From contig JALBUN010000034.1 of assembly GCA_025174535.1 (NCBI GenBank), forward strand, positions 952,001 to 1,016,000: 64,000 bases of DNA, given 5' to 3'. The notes beneath the pieces were generated by a model that had not been told where the DNA came from, made no database searches, and saw only the letters and a list, made by a program, of their open reading frames with translations. The position numbers and the translations under genes were made by a program. Source of the DNA: Cantharellus purpuraceus. Its lineage: Eukaryota > Basidiomycota > Agaricomycetes > Cantharellales > Hydnaceae. Positions 24,695 through 39,400 of the stretch are shown here, one piece after another. The first letter of the stretch is position 1. The number at the start of each line of letters is the position of its first letter.

Positions 24695-25564
24695 CTATGC
24701 AGGCGTTGATTGTGGCAGTCCACTAGGCCCTGCGCGCATCACATTATTACAGAAATCCAGGGCACTCGACAATGCCTGCAGGTTTGCCCCACCCTGCGTT
24801 CCACCATTAGACTCCTCGACAAACCAGTTCGCGGGTATATTCTGCAGCACGGAGACACACTGCGCGCAGTACGCCGCTGCGGCCTGTGGGGGCGGGGCAT
24901 TGGGAAGAAACTGTGATATGCAGGCTGCGGCTTGGGAGGGGATGTCGGAGGTGGTAGGGGTCAGAATGTTGCCGCTGGGGTTGGGAGATGAAGATGGGAG
25001 GGCAGTGGGTGAAAGTGTGGGGGAGAGGGAAGAAGACGGGGAAGACGACGGGGAAGCCGAGACGTTAGAGCCGAGTTTGCTTGATGTGTTCTTCAGGTTA
25101 CTCGCGGATGTACGGTCGAAAAGGGATGAAGGATGCGACATCATGTGGACGTCGAGGAAGATTACATTGGCAATGAGAACTAGTATGAGAACGATGAGGG
25201 TACAGAGCAAGAGTGTGTTTCTGAGCGTTCTCCGGCCGTGTGTGCATTGAGATTGTATATCCTTTGAGCCCCCGTGCACGTTATCCTTGTCATCGTGAGG
25301 GTATTTCCCGAACCCTTGTTCGAGCGAAGGTGTGCTCGGCGAAAAATGTGATTGAGAGGGAGCATCCACTGTGCTGGTTGTCAACGAGGCTGGGGGTGCT
25401 TGGGTATTGGGATATCTCTCATAGCTTGGTGAGTCTGCCCCCGTGGGGCTCTGGTTGGAGCCAAGTTGGTGGACTTTCTCTCCGACGTTGTCTTCGTAAA
25501 AGGAAGAGGGAAGGTATAAGGAGCGTGGCAGGACGCCTTGACGGGGCCCAGGCGAATAGGACAT
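24695..25564 (-). CDS. Single-pass membrane protein with Ser/Pro-rich stalk and Cys-containing C-terminal domain
   Basis: A single uninterrupted exon encodes 289 residues, which is rare in this intron-dense window. Residues 1 to about 110 are hydrophilic, Ser/Pro-rich and likely cytosolic. One membrane segment follows at about 118-140 (TLLLCTLIVLILVLIANVIF). A low-complexity SSSPSSSLSPTLSP stretch resembles an O-glycosylated stalk. The last 80 residues hold four cysteines (AAACISQF, AYCAQCVSV, LDFCNNVM) that could form two disulfides. The orientation suggests a type II protein exposing the Cys domain outside the cytosol. I do not recognise the family. Architecture alone suggests a cell-surface role. 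Confidence 0.75.
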   Translation of the reverse strand: MSYSPGPRQGVLPRSLYLPSSFYEDNVGEKVHQLGSNQSPTGADSPSYERYPNTQAPPASLTTSTVDAPSQSHFSPSTPSLEQGFGKYPHDDKDNVHGGSKDIQSQCTHGRRTLRNTLLLCTLIVLILVLIANVIFLDVHMMSHPSSLFDRTSASNLKNTSSKLGSNVSASPSSSPSSSLSPTLSPTALPSSSPNPSGNILTPTTSDIPSQAAACISQFLPNAPPPQAAAAYCAQCVSVLQNIPANWFVEESNGGTQGGANLQALSSALDFCNNVMRAGPSGLPQSTPA

Positions 25565-28506
25565 GAATCCTCACTTCAACCAAGTATTAGTCAAATATAG
25601 AAAATAAGGAGGACGAGAACGTCCGCTGAAAGATCGAATATGGGGTAGACCAGCTATGCGAAGGTGTTCGTGAAATGTAAGGTCGTAACGCGGGTCGTCG
25701 TGACGTCGTCTGAAAGACAAGAACTGAATAGGCGTTCTTGTCCTGAACTTCGGCCATGGCTCACCGGCCTACTTCAGCGCGTCCACGTCATGGACACAGC
25801 ACCGCTGAAAACGTTCTCCATTAGCATAGCCCTGCAGTATACTACGATGCCACGATCGTGCCAAATATTATGAAAAAATAGGCAAAAAAAACGGGCTTAA
25901 ACTTTGGTGGTCTGCCAGTGCCTTGCTCCATTGCTCCGTGACAAGTTCAGCCCGTTGGCACAACACTACTCTGTTTGCGTAGTCTCAACTTGGACATGAA
26001 GTTACGGTCACATAAGTAGGGTCGTGCATCAGTTCTTTGATCCTGACACAAGCCCCGATTGCACTGCCATTGATGTTCCTTCGTTCAACGCAGGTTGAAG
26101 CGAATGCTATTCGACATTGGTAGTTTGCAGTCGCCCAAGGACGAAGCGTCGCCGCACGGACTCGAGACTCGGACTCGGAAATCATCGACCATCACTGCGG
26201 GATTCATTTCCGTCTCCTGTGCATGGTGCCTATGGTTCTATAGGTAGTCTTCCGAACATCCTTACCGTAGGATCTAGCCTTTCCATACTATAGTTTAGCT
26301 ATGCCGGAACCACCGAGCATTTTCAGGCAAATTAACTGACTAAGCCAATGCCAGCGGCCCGCATTGATACCCGGCCACTCTAAGACGACATTAAATTCAA
26401 ACACGCAGCCAAATCATCATCACGGAGTTGCTAATATCTCACAGCGGGAGCCCGAAGAATCCGCCGCCCTAGCTAGCGCTTAAAATCATCCGAGCTCCGG
26501 TGCGTAACTTGAACCCCCCGCATGTGGAAGACACATCCGAAACGTTACACATGTGCGTACATGTGCGTCGTCAAGTGGGTTTCGCTCCCCCAATGACATA
26601 TACTGCTGTATGAATCGCCGTTCGATCCTACATACCGCTTGTGAAGAAATACTCCTCACAGTTGGCAAATTAGCGTAGTTCTGTGAGTCCTTGATGAGAA
26701 CGGCCACCCCCTAGTTGAAAAAACCTTAAAAACGCTGCTGAGAACGCAATGCAGCAGAAGATGGTCCGAGGACTTACTTTGAGCACCCGCATTTGGATTC
26801 GCTGGATAGATCTCTAGTTCTTTACAGTATTCTGGAGTACATTGCTAATTGTCGTGCGCCGCTCCGATACCGAGGGAGGTTTTTACAAGGGGGATGGGGG
26901 TAGCCTAAGACATATAGCTGCAGGGGAGCCGTTCTGCACTGTTAGTACGGGCCACCCCTGTTTCGAAGGAAGAGACAACGTGGGTGGGCGCAGGGTTGCA
27001 GGGAGAGGAATATCGTTGATGTAGCCTTGTGTCATGGGAACAAGTTGGAAGTGTGTGCCATGCACCGATGCCCCTTTCCGTAATGCAAAGAACTCCCTCA
27101 GCGTAAAGGTGGCTGATGACGCTGATGATTCGGATCTGGCCTTATGGACTCTCAAGATTTGGTGCCATGGGATACGCAGGATCCCCCTGCTCATCCTGCT
27201 TGTCTTCCTCCTTTTGATTTGAAATCCGACGGTAACGAGGCTCAGGGAAGTGGAAACCAAGCGAACAAGAAGTCTATGAAAAGTTCCTCTGGTACTGATA
27301 ATATAGACACTACCTCAAGTTGACCGATGTTGTGCCGTACAAGAGATGTACGGAGCAGGAAGCGTACGTAGAAATAGAAGAAGTTAGACCGTCATGGTAA
27401 CGTAAGTATCAAAAAAAGACTGATGTAGACTATTCTAGGGTCGCACTTGTGTCTGTCCGACCAGCCAAGGATAGCAACGATGCGACGCATGATGCTTGCC
27501 ACTGCGCACAGTGCACACCTTCCAAGAGGAATTATTAGGGGTGGTATAGCTAGCTCTGGAGACCTGCACTGTGGGTCAAGGGGGTACAGGACGGTGTTGG
27601 CGCGGATGGATGATGCCCAGAGGATTGGGAGAGGGCGGAGGTCACTTTGAACCACGACAATAGCGTGTATTTGCTTGCCAGTAATTATTGTCGGGCAGAT
27701 GATATAAGCGCCGGAGCCGTCAATAGTGCCCGAACGTGCGGTCTCCTGTATGTTCGCCACGGTGTCATCTGGACTTTGAGAGAGGCAGAGACGGACTCTG
27801 GTCCTCACTACCACCTCATCAAGTATGATGGTCAACACGGTAGCCAGCGTTACATCTCATATCTCAAGCCAAGTCCCGATCAAGCGTATATCACAGAATA
27901 CGGGGCTGGGAGTGCGCGACAGGGCACAGCATGTAGTGATAATTAGACACAGCAGACGCGTCAAGCTTTAATGTTATCACGGCCGTGGCGAGTAATTATC
28001 AGCGAACCTGGCATATGCCGAACCAATGCTTAATTATTGGTAGACAAATAGGTACACTCTAATAGACAGGATGGCCATCGAAAGAGTGATTTAATGTACG
28101 CGGGTCCTTTTCGGAGCTTGCGGTTGCAGATCGATCGATCGACGGGTAGACGCCCTTACAGTAATGAAGCTAGTCAGAGCCACGCGAGACATTGCATAGA
28201 GATCATGAGAACGCAGAGTCCTTTTCCTTGACGACGGACAATTATGCCTATATGCTGCATATATACTTACCTCCCTTCCTATCCTTTCTTTCTGCTATCA
28301 TCAGTTGTGAGTGCCAACCCCCTTAATGACACACCTATCTGAATATCGTATCAGGGACCCAACCGCTGCCCTGAGTGCACCATCCGCTCCTTAAAGTGCA
28401 CAGAGTCAAAGAGTCTTCGCACGCGTTGACCGTGTCCTTTTCGCATTAGTAGCGGCCTGCATTGTGGCGCTGCTCTCGTCTTGTAGGAAATAGTTTTGCA
28501 CCTGGC
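25565..28506. other. Gene-free region, 2.9 kb
   Basis: The largest stretch without a supported gene. It contains scattered short frames on both strands and no recognisable domain. The longest (27392-27838, minus) has no plausible protein composition. A 59-codon frame at 27144-27323 (+) is hydrophilic but unsupported. Local oddities are ACATGTGCGT repeated near 26550 and a GATCGATCGATCGAC run near 28130. It may be decayed mobile DNA plus the promoters of both flanking genes. Confidence 0.45.
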
Positions 28507-29866
28507 ATGTCGCCGGGCACGTTCATATCACTCTTTTTACAATGCAACGTTATCGCCATCGCTCTCGTTTTCCTTGCACTTGTCCGACCGGCTGCAACAA
28601 TACCATCGGGACCCATCGTCGCCACCGAACCCGACACCGGCAACCTTACTGTATTCGACCCTATAACTCTGCAGCCTATCCCTCAGTTTCCCGCCACTGA
28701 TGGTGGGTCAGGGATGCTCAATACAATATTATGGGCGTTCTTTGGCATCCTAGTGGGTGCGCCGCTGGGTGTAGGGGGCGTAAGGGGGGGGAGGATGACC
28801 ACGGGCGTGGCGGTGGGATTTGTGGGTGTTGTATCGGGTGAGTTTCCTGGGTGTATGCGCGCAGGTTTGCTCATGTAGCTGCTCTGGGTGCCTAGTGTGG
28901 GCCGCGTTCGTGAATGCGTTGCCGATGCCGCTTGCAGCGACACCCAACACGGCGGATCTTATTCTGACAGTCATCCTGATAACTAGCTTCATATTTTTCA
29001 CGTTTATCGGTGCGTTCCTCCGGTTCATGCACCCGCTGGGTCTTGGTTTGCTCGGTGGGTGCCTGGCACATTTGATGTATGAGGGGATAGGCTTTGATTA
29101 TGTGGTGACAGGCGCCACTGGCGGAACGTCCCTGATGATGCGGGTCGTCATTTTCAAAACGGACCTGTTGATTCCCCTGTGGATATACCCAGTCAATTTT
29201 GTGCTGCTCGGAGTCGGGGGGCTGGCGGGCGTAGTCCTAATTGTATGGAAGCGTCGAGTGATGGTCGTGAGTTTGAGGCACGCGCATAAAACAAGGACCC
29301 GCTGATGCGTATGCAGATACTGGCGACATCCCTCATATCGACGTTTATGCTTGGACTAGCGGTTGATCTGCTTCTGAATATCAAGGCACCGCCGCAGCAG
29401 GGCATGAGCCGTGGGCTGAGGCTGCTCATGGATCGAAATGCAGGACACTTGGCGGTGCGTGTGCGTGGGAAGGCGGAAGGCGCCATCTTTTAAAATTCAC
29501 AGCAGGACATTGTGGGAACCCATTACAAGCCTACGCTCAAGACGCAAGTAATATTAGGCGCGTCACTGGGACTAGTGTAAGTGTGCCTGCAGCAACGTGT
29601 GATGGAGGTGGGGTAACACTAAATACAGGCCAGTGCTGGCGTACACACAACACCGGCTGTTCCCTGGACGGTTCACCTACAATCTGCGGCGGGAGGAGGA
29701 GGTGAGTGTGCGCGAGTCGTCGCTGTACACGGTGAGTGGGGGGCTGGACTGGGCGGGACGACCTGTGTACACAGGCTCGGGGAAGGGGCACGAGCCGCTG
29801 TCGCGGATGGCGATAAGTGGACCAGTGTTTGGAGCAGTAGGACACGGGAGTCGGTTCAGTCTGTGA
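28507..29866 (+). CDS. Polytopic membrane protein, TMEM198 / DUF4203-like
   Basis: Five exons (28507-28837, 28896-29266, 29317-29454, 29506-29576, 29629-29866) encode 382 residues. An N-terminal hydrophobic segment (FLQCNVIAIALVFLALV) may be a signal anchor. It is followed by about seven membrane spans with many Gly and small residues: LWAFFGILVGAPLGVGGVRG, LGLGLLGGCLAHLMYEG and ILATSLISTFMLGLAVDLLL. The motif MSRGLRLLMDRNAGH followed by YTQHRLFPGRF matches what I know of the fungal TM198-like family. Its biochemical function is unknown. The C-terminal 70 residues are soluble and end near a Gly-rich GPVFGAVGHG. The next gene, on the same strand, starts 268 nt downstream. Confidence 0.8.
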
Positions 29867-30134
29867 GAGCGGCCGGCGTGGCACGAAAGGGGAATGCTGA
29901 AGGGGGAAAGTGTGATGGGAGAGATAATGGGGCAGGGGCCGGGTGTATTCGGATAGTAGGTCACGTGACAGAATATGTCTTGTTTTGGCTAGTGTGGGTG
30001 TGGTTTGTCAGCATCAGCTGGGACGACTGTGGGTGCCAGGAACAGGGCGCCTATGGAATGTGCCTGGGACGGATATCATTTACGGTCAACTCACGCTCAC
30101 ACCCTTCTCTCTCCCCCTTGTCGATGAGCCCACC

Positions 30135-33100
30135 ATGCCACGCCCCCGCTCTCGTCGTCCCCCAACATCCCAGTCCAGTCGCACCTCCACCGCCGACGAC
30201 TACGCCTTTTCCACCCCGGGCACCGCGTCCTCCTCCTCCTCCCCCTACCTCACTACCGACCCACCCCAACCCCTTCCCGCCGCGCTCCACGCCCACTACG
30301 CCCACTACCACTACCCCGACGACAACGACACCCTACACGGCGTCGCAGAAGAGGAAGAGGACGAGGATGACGAGAGCGACGCCGAGGACGTCTTTGCCTA
30401 TCTCCCTCCCTCCACCGCCGACCAGCAGGCAGATGCCGCCGTCCCCCCACCCCAGCATCACCTCCATTTTCCCCCTCCCCGCATACCCCCGCAGGCAGAG
30501 TCTCCCCCCGACACAAACTCTTCCTATGACCATCTCGCCCAGGGTCCTGATGCTCTCCGCATGCGTCCCGTGGTAACACACCCCCTTCCTCCTCAAAATG
30601 ACGCCTCTCCGCCCTACGGCCACCCCCGCTCCCCACTCCCTCTCAAGGCTTCCCCCCTGGGCCTCAAACAGCTCCATGTAGCTCTCCCCGCCCCCACCAC
30701 GCAATCCAGCGTGCCAGGGCCCTCCCAACCCCTCCAGTCCCATTTTCTCCCTGGATCTGCCTATGACAATCCCTACCAATTCACTCTTTCACAAATGGTC
30801 AATTCTGTCCCCCCATCTACTCAGGGCTCCACCTTTTCCGGCTCGGAGGGTCTCAGGCACCGTCACAACATCAACGTGGGCGTTAGCAAACGCACAAAGC
30901 GACGCGGCAAGGGTGCCAACACGTCTACGGACGACCCTGAGGACATTTACAAGGATGCTAGCGTCACTCTGGAGGGCTCCTCCGTTGCGAAGCTTGTCAG
31001 CAACGATATTGCCAGTCTCGAATATGCAAGGAGGTCTCGCAGACTCGAAGACGGCGCTCTCGATGAACTTGACGGCGCGTGGAGCAACCGAGAGGGCAGC
31101 ATCAAGTAAGCGTCTGCGCACATCGTTCTAATGGTGGCTCATCTCGTCCCCAGAATGGAGTACGATTTCGATGCCATCGACGAAGAAGACTCCCCATATC
31201 CAGAGGTGCGCGCAAGTGTGAGCAACATTGATGATCCAGAGATGCCTGCACGTGAGTTATGCGTCCTGTCCCTGTCGATATGAATTGATCCGTTGCCAAG
31301 TCACATTCCGGATGTGGGTGATTGGCCTCTTCCTGTGCGTCATTGCATCGGCGATGAACGTCTTTTTCAATTTCCGGAGTCCCGCACCCACTGTCATTCC
31401 ACTTGTCCTTGTGTACGTACACTCCTAGGAATCCCTACCGTTGGCTCACATCCACCCATCGTGCAGATTGCTTTCATATCCAGCAGGCAAATTGGCTGCA
31501 TATATACTCCCGATTACCATATACCGTATACCGTTCCCCACGCGTCTTGGTGGGCCGCTAGAATTGAGCCTTAACCCTGGTCCATGGAATATCAAGGAGC
31601 ACGTGCTCGTGTTTATCATGTCCAATGGTGAGCTGCCTTGGCTTGTATTTCTGTACAAGCACTGATGTTGGTGACAGTGGCGATCAGTGCACCATGTGTG
31701 TACATCTGTTGTGGTATCTATGGCGTCTCATTGACTTTCGCCTAGTTGCCATGAATGCCATCGTCGTCGGCGAGGTATACTACAATATACACCTCGGATT
31801 CTGGTATGCTCTCGCACCTTGGGAGGCTGAGCGTTACTGATCGAAAACGATCCCAGGTTCAACCTCACTCTCATTCTTGCGACACAGTTGACCGGCTTCG
31901 GACTCGCTGGACTATGCCGACGGCTGCTCGTGTACCCGGCGTCCATGGTCTGGCCGCAGAACCTAGTCGCATGTACCCTACTCAATACCCTTCATGCTGA
32001 GGACGACGCGATGTCGGGAGGCATCACTAGGTATCGCTTCTTCATGTGGGGTGTGACGGGGGCTTTTGCGTTCTTCTTCTTACCTGGTGAGTGCTCTGTG
32101 GGGTGTATAGGAGGTTGCTGACTTTACGATAGGGTTCTTATTCACGGCATTGAGCGTGTTCTCGTGGGTATGCTGGATAGCACCGAGTGAGTCCTGCGCC
32201 GAAGGGTGCTATACGGTGACTGAGGGAGGCTTGCGTTTGCATTGATAGATAATAGAGCAGTGAATCAGCTATTCGGCGTCACTTCCGGCTTAGGCATGGG
32301 TATCCTAACATTCGACTGGGTAAGTTCCGGGTTAAGGGTGCTCTGTATGTACTTATCGTTGCCGGTAGACGCAAATCGTGTGGGTTGGCAGTCCGCTCAT
32401 GATGCCGTGGTGGGCAGAAGTGCATGTTTTCATTGGTGCGTTGCATTCTCACTGGCGGCATTATGCGGCTGCTGATTGCTGATGGTCGTCACTCTTTAGG
32501 ATTCGTTATCTTCTTCTGGGTGCGCTTCCCCAAAATTAGCTCATGCTGTCTGTTCCTGCTGACCTGTCATCTCCCCTCAACTCAGATCATAACCCCTGTG
32601 CTGTATTACACCAATGTGTGGCAGCTGAGTTACTTCCCCATGGCCGAAAGCATACCCTACGACCGCTTCGGCAATGAGTACAACGTTTCTCGCGTTCTCA
32701 CCGCGGACAACCGTTTCAACGTCACCGCGTACGATGCATACTCTCCTCTCTACCTCCCTGCAACATACGCTGTGACATATGTGTTAGCACTCGCACTATT
32801 CACGTGTGTGATCGTGCATACACTGTTGTATCATGGACACAGTTTGTGGAATGGGTTTAAGCGAGTGAAGCTGGAGCCGGATGATATTCATGCGAAACTG
32901 ATGAGCCATTATCCTGAGGTACCGGATTGGTGAGTAGGATGCCATCGCCTATGGCGTAACGCCCCCGAACTGACGAACGTGTTGGAAGGTGGTACCTCTC
33001 AGTGTTTGGGGTATTCTTCTGTGTCGCCATTATCGCAGTCGAGGTAAGGGCTTGCTTATGATTTTAACGGACTGAACTAATGATGAGTTCAGGTTTGGCA

Positions 33101-34326
33101 CACCAGCGTGCCCGTGTGGGCGCTCATGTTGGCGCTCATTCTGCCCATTGTGTACGTTTTGCCCTCGGGATTCATCTTTGCAATGACGGGGCAACCGGTA
33201 AGTGAACGATTTGCGAATGGAGGTGAAGCGGCAACTGACATGTGTGGTACAGATCACTCTGAACCTTCCTGCGCAAATTTTGCCTGGTATTCTTCTGCCT
33301 GGAAACCCCCTTGCAAATATGGTAGATGTACTTTGGCATGGGTATTATAGTTCGCTGATGTGTGGGCTTTGGCTAGGTGTTCAAATCTTACTCGGTGCAG
33401 ACGCTCAACGAGGCGATCAACTTTACTCAGGACCTCAAGCTTGGACACTACATTAAGGTGCCCCCTCGCGCCACCTTCCTCGGTTAGTATGCTCATTCCC
33501 TCCGACTGAGGGCCTGTTTCTGAATGCATAATGCACAGTCCAAGCTGTAGCAACGGTCATCGCGGCATTTGCGCAAGTCGGCGTCAAGGAATGGATGTTC
33601 ACCAGCATTCCAGAGATTTGCACAATCAACCAGAAGAGCTCGCTCACGTGCCCGCATAATCAAGTATTCTTCACGGCTTCTGCCATTTGGTGAGTTGTTT
33701 ATTCTTTGTTACGCTTCTTTCTTGTGCATGTCCGCTAACGAATCGATTCACAAGGGGGCTTATTGGACCTCAGCGGCAATTCGGCGCTCATTCCATCTAT
33801 CACCCACAGCTGTACGCACTTATCATTGGTGCGATTTTGCCAGTGCCTTTCTGGCTATGGCAGCGACGCTTCCCCAGGACACGGCTCAAGTTTATAAACA
33901 TCCCTGTCGTCCTCAACGGTGTACAGTGGATCCCACCTGCAACTGGTATCAACTACTCGTCGTGGTTCGTGGTGGCGTTCTTGTTCCAGTATCTCATTAG
34001 GCGGCGCAGCTTTGCGTGGTGGTCCAAGTTCAATTATGTGCGTGGAGCTAGGTTCCGAGTCTGGAGGACGGATCTCTGATTGCTACGCTTCCCTTTTTGC
34101 AGGTAACGAGTGCCGCTCTTGATTGTGGGACGACCATGGCTCTTTTGGTTGTTTTCTTTACTCTACAAGTGAGCATTTCTTCATCATGGCGTACTTGGTC
34201 GTTGACTGTTTTGTGCAGTTTCCGAAAGGAGGGGTGAACTTGGACTGGTGGGGTAATAACGTGTATAAGCACACGGCCGACTTCCAGCGCCTCCCCTTCC
34301 GTCAGGCACCTCCTGGCGGTATCTAG
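30135..34326 (+). CDS. OPT-family oligopeptide transporter with long N-terminal tail
   Basis: Twenty exons from 30135 to 34326 encode 1048 residues. The first exon (30135-31105) is a disordered, Pro/Ser-rich and acidic tail of about 340 residues. The transporter follows from RMWVIGLFLCVIASAMNVFF. Family motifs include SLNPGPWNIKEH, NQLFGVTSGLGMGILTFDW, GSPLMMPWWAEV, GNPLANMVFKSYSV, DLKLGHYIKVPPR and SLTCPHNQVFFTASAIWGLI, spread over about 14 to 16 membrane spans. OPT transporters use proton symport to import tetra- and pentapeptides or glutathione-like and siderophore substrates at the plasma membrane. Exons of 18 nt (31678-31695) and 20 nt (32500-32519) are needed to keep the motifs in frame. 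The long N-tail exceeds the usual OPT length and may be regulatory. The upstream in-frame extension was not used, because ATG at 30135 has an ACC ATG context. Confidence 0.93.
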
Positions 34327-34855
34327 CAGATGATGGTGGAATTAGGTGGTAATTTTCCTTATTTCAGGTTTTTTTTTTTTTTTTCATATTTGGGAGTCCC
34401 TGGCTGTGAGAACTACCCGCCATGCATACTTTATAATTGTGCACGGCATCTATCCATCATTAGACCCGTCTTTTCATCTTTTGCGTTTTTACCCACTGTC
34501 GTTGTACGGATGCAAGCATTGGAAACCACAAGAAAATACATGGTCATTTAACTTTCCAACTTAATGTTTAGATTAATCTACCTTGTCAGGGTACATTACA
34601 TAAACAATCAGACAAACGCACGATCAGGCAGGACACGCCGGTTCCTGTCGCAAGGCGCGACAGACAGATGTCTTGATTAATGGAGGTTAGAAATGACTGA
34701 ATTGCATGGTAATTTTGATGCTGATGGTTACATAAGTTACATGATAAGAGTGAGTAGTACAATCACTGTGCCCAGCACGAGCGTGGTCCATCCATCGTCA
34801 TTTCTCACCGCAATATGTTAGGGCTACAAGGTCGCCACCTTTTTGCCGCCCAAAG
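34327..34855. other. Intergenic, converging 3' ends
   Basis: 529 nt between the OPT gene and the PKA gene. It contains a T-run of about 14 nt near 34370 that may belong to the OPT 3' UTR. No coding sequence is supported. Confidence 0.5.
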
Positions 34856-36223
<1,368 letters not shown>

Positions 36224-36461
36224 GGTGCACAGGGGCGGGGGACTGGTGGTGGAAGGAGACCGAGACGCCAGCTGCAGAGCTTGTCGTCCGCACTTCGAAT
36301 TCCCATTGTTCAAAGTTTGATGGACAGCTTGCGCTCACAGCCAAGATTCTTGCCGATCGTTCGGCCCCAACCGAGCTAGAGCACACAGGGTAATGGGATA
36401 GGATAGTAAGTCACTCAAATTGTGGGTACAAAAAAAATATAACAATTCAAGGATGCATCTC

Positions 36462-39400
36462 TTAGACTCTGACTACTCCAATACTGTGTGCTCGCTCCAA
36501 CAGTCCCTTCACTCGTTGACTCAGCTTCTCTGCCTCTAACTTCCTCTCCCACACTTGGTGTGCAGGCGTCTGCTTCTTCGGCATCCACACCCTACCAACT
36601 TCCACCCGTTGTTTATTTAGTGCTGATAAGTCAATGACCCGTCGAGACGAAGAGAATTGCATGACATCGCGATACAGCAGTTTCGTTTCTGTTGCAAGAT
36701 CTCGCAAAGTCGCTGGCCGGCGCGTTGGTTTTCCGTCCAGATCAGAATCATCAGAATCAGACGGTGTGAGTGACGGATCCAACGGGGGCGTGAGCGGGCG
36801 TCTGTTCACGTGCAATGGGGGCAAGGCTTGGATCTCTTTCAAGAGGTCATGCCCTTTCAGATACGCGTTCTCATTGCGTAAGAACCGAACAGCTCCGCGG
36901 AGTGCTTCAATCTGGAACGAGTATCAGCGTATTATCAGCACGAACGAACCGCTGATCATACCTGTTCCAAGAGATGAGAGGTCTCCAAGTTGCCTTCGAC
37001 AGCGACACCTTCATTGTCACCTTGTTGTGTGCCAGATCCTGCGGACGTCGTTCAGTGAAGAACAGCCGTTGACCATGAAAACCGCTAACCTTGTCTCTCG
37101 GGTCCAGGAGCTGCGACCTTGAGCTTTGCATTATCCTGTTCCAGAGAATCTATTTCTGACTGCAGTTGCTCCATGGCTTCTTCATAAGCGCGTTCTTGCT
37201 TCCGTGCTTTGGAGAGCTCGCTTTCAAGATCAGTGATAGCATCGGCCTGCCTCTTAACAGCTTCCATCCGCCGTTCCATCAATTCGATCTTGACACCAGA
37301 CTCCTGAATAGTCTGGTCCTGTCACAGGGATAAGCAGATTGCACCGAGTAACAAAACTGCCATTTACTCTGGTCTTAATACCACGGATTAGGTCCTGCAT
37401 TTCCTCGTTGAGTTGAGCAACTTTCCTCTCAGCCTCGACGTTTACAGCAAGACTAGACTTGATATCTGCTATGCGATGAACCCATGGAGCAACTCCTGTA
37501 ACTGATGGAAAATATGAACACTTTGTAGCAGTAGATATAGTAGTGTGGGAATACTTTTGACAACGTTGTCCGTTTCTAGAACTAGGGGAAGTACTACGCC
37601 TCCGTCGTGTATGAGCTGTGCGATAGATTCAGAGACATCGTTCCAAGACGGGCTTGCTGCATCTTTACGACTCATGGTCGCTGTAGCAATCTCGCGAACA
37701 ATATTGAGGACAGCACTAAGCTGAAAAGGATGTTTCGCCACCCGAACATCTGCAAGGTATCCATTGATCGATTGCGCGAGCTTGAAAAAAAAAAGCGGAA
37801 AAACATTCATGTTCACCCCTGTCAAAAAAAGACTTGTAAAACCCACTTGGATGGCAAAGTCGACACCTTTTGACACAAGTATAGCGAGCGAATTAAGCTG
37901 AGGAAGTAAGTGTGCCTTGAGAGCGGCTGTTTCTTGAAGGGTATCTTCAATACGCTTGACGAGTTTCCTGGCAAAAATCCATCAGGAAATCCGAAATCAT
38001 CACAAGTTTTACCGACTAACTTGGAGATCAACTTGGCACTTTTGCACTGGTCAAGAAGACGCTGCAACGGCCCTATTAGCTCAGCATCAGAGTCACCCCA
38101 TTCGACAAGGACGTCTACAACAAGGTGTCAACCTTTAGACTATATAATACAGAAGATTTCATACCATCGTCTTTCTGGATGATCTGGATGGCGGTTTTGG
38201 TCATGCCTATCGCAGCCGCGAACATGTCCAAGTCGCTGTCGAAGGACAATGCCAGATCTAACTCGCGCTCGCCCAAATCGAAGTCAAAGCCAGAAAAGTA
38301 GGTTTCTCCGAGATGTTCAAATTGCGCCAATATCCTGCAGCTGGGTCTAAATAGGGATAGGAAGAAATGGCGATGGACTAAACTTGCTGACGTCACTGAC
38401 GCATTCCAGTTCCCTGAACTCTTCACGCTTCAGAAGATTAATGTGCATGTCGATCCTTTTCTCAATAGGAGCTATCTCAGGGTAAACACGTCCCAGTCCT
38501 AAAAAAGACTCGACATCACAATGCCGCAGCACGGCGGCGAACCGCTTCGCAAGGGTCGAGAGGTGGGATATTCGTCCTCTCATCTTTGCCGGACTGGAAT
38601 ATTAACAACGTGGTAGTGTAACACAGCAGCGCCAGTCTCACCTCGCACACCCCGACAAGGCTTTCGGAAACAGGTCCATTGAGAGAATCCGGCAGTCCGT
38701 AAGTCTGTGCTACAACATTGTTGATCAGATCTGCTTTCAAGGCCATCCTTTGGAAAAAGAGGTAGCAGCTCGTCGCGTCACTGTCTGTCTCGACATATAT
38801 TTGAGGCAGATATGGCTGTTACACGCATGAGCGTCGACGAGACAACGACATATATTGGCTCAAACCTGAACAATGCTCAGGAGCTCGCGTGCTTCCCGGG
38901 CCTCGATTTTTCGGAGCTCGAGGTCGATATTCTTCGCTTGATTCTTTGAAACAGATGACTGGAGCTTAAGATTCATGGACATAATCTGCGAAGCCTTAGA
39001 AGCCTGGGTAGCTGATTCCGTCTGTGCAGTCTGAGTCTCAGCACGAAGGGTGTCAAGTTCTCTAGAAACGCAGAAAGATTTGCATCAACGCTTGCCCGAA
39101 TGAGCTCATGGAACAGGACACAGACGATTGAAGCTGCAAGACAAGTTCTCGAAATTGATTGATGGTTCCCTCGTAATCTTCAAGGGATGCAGTCAAGTCT
39201 CTGATTTTTTGTAACTGCTCTTGGGCTTCCATGTCTTTTGCGTCTGTAATACCATTGTTAATCTGCACAACTTGTTCTCCAAAACACCAGAACAATACTT
39301 CTCACCAATATCCTCCTGAAGAGCTTTCTCGGCCTCAACATGTTGCTCCTCGAGTTCATCAGCAAGTTCCTTGAGCATCTCGAGTTCTTCTATGGTAAGC

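Noticed and set aside
27392..27838. 148-codon minus-strand frame in the gene-free region.
   Set aside because: Composition is not protein-like in a conserved way, no domain or membrane pattern is consistent, and no splice partners or promoter are seen.
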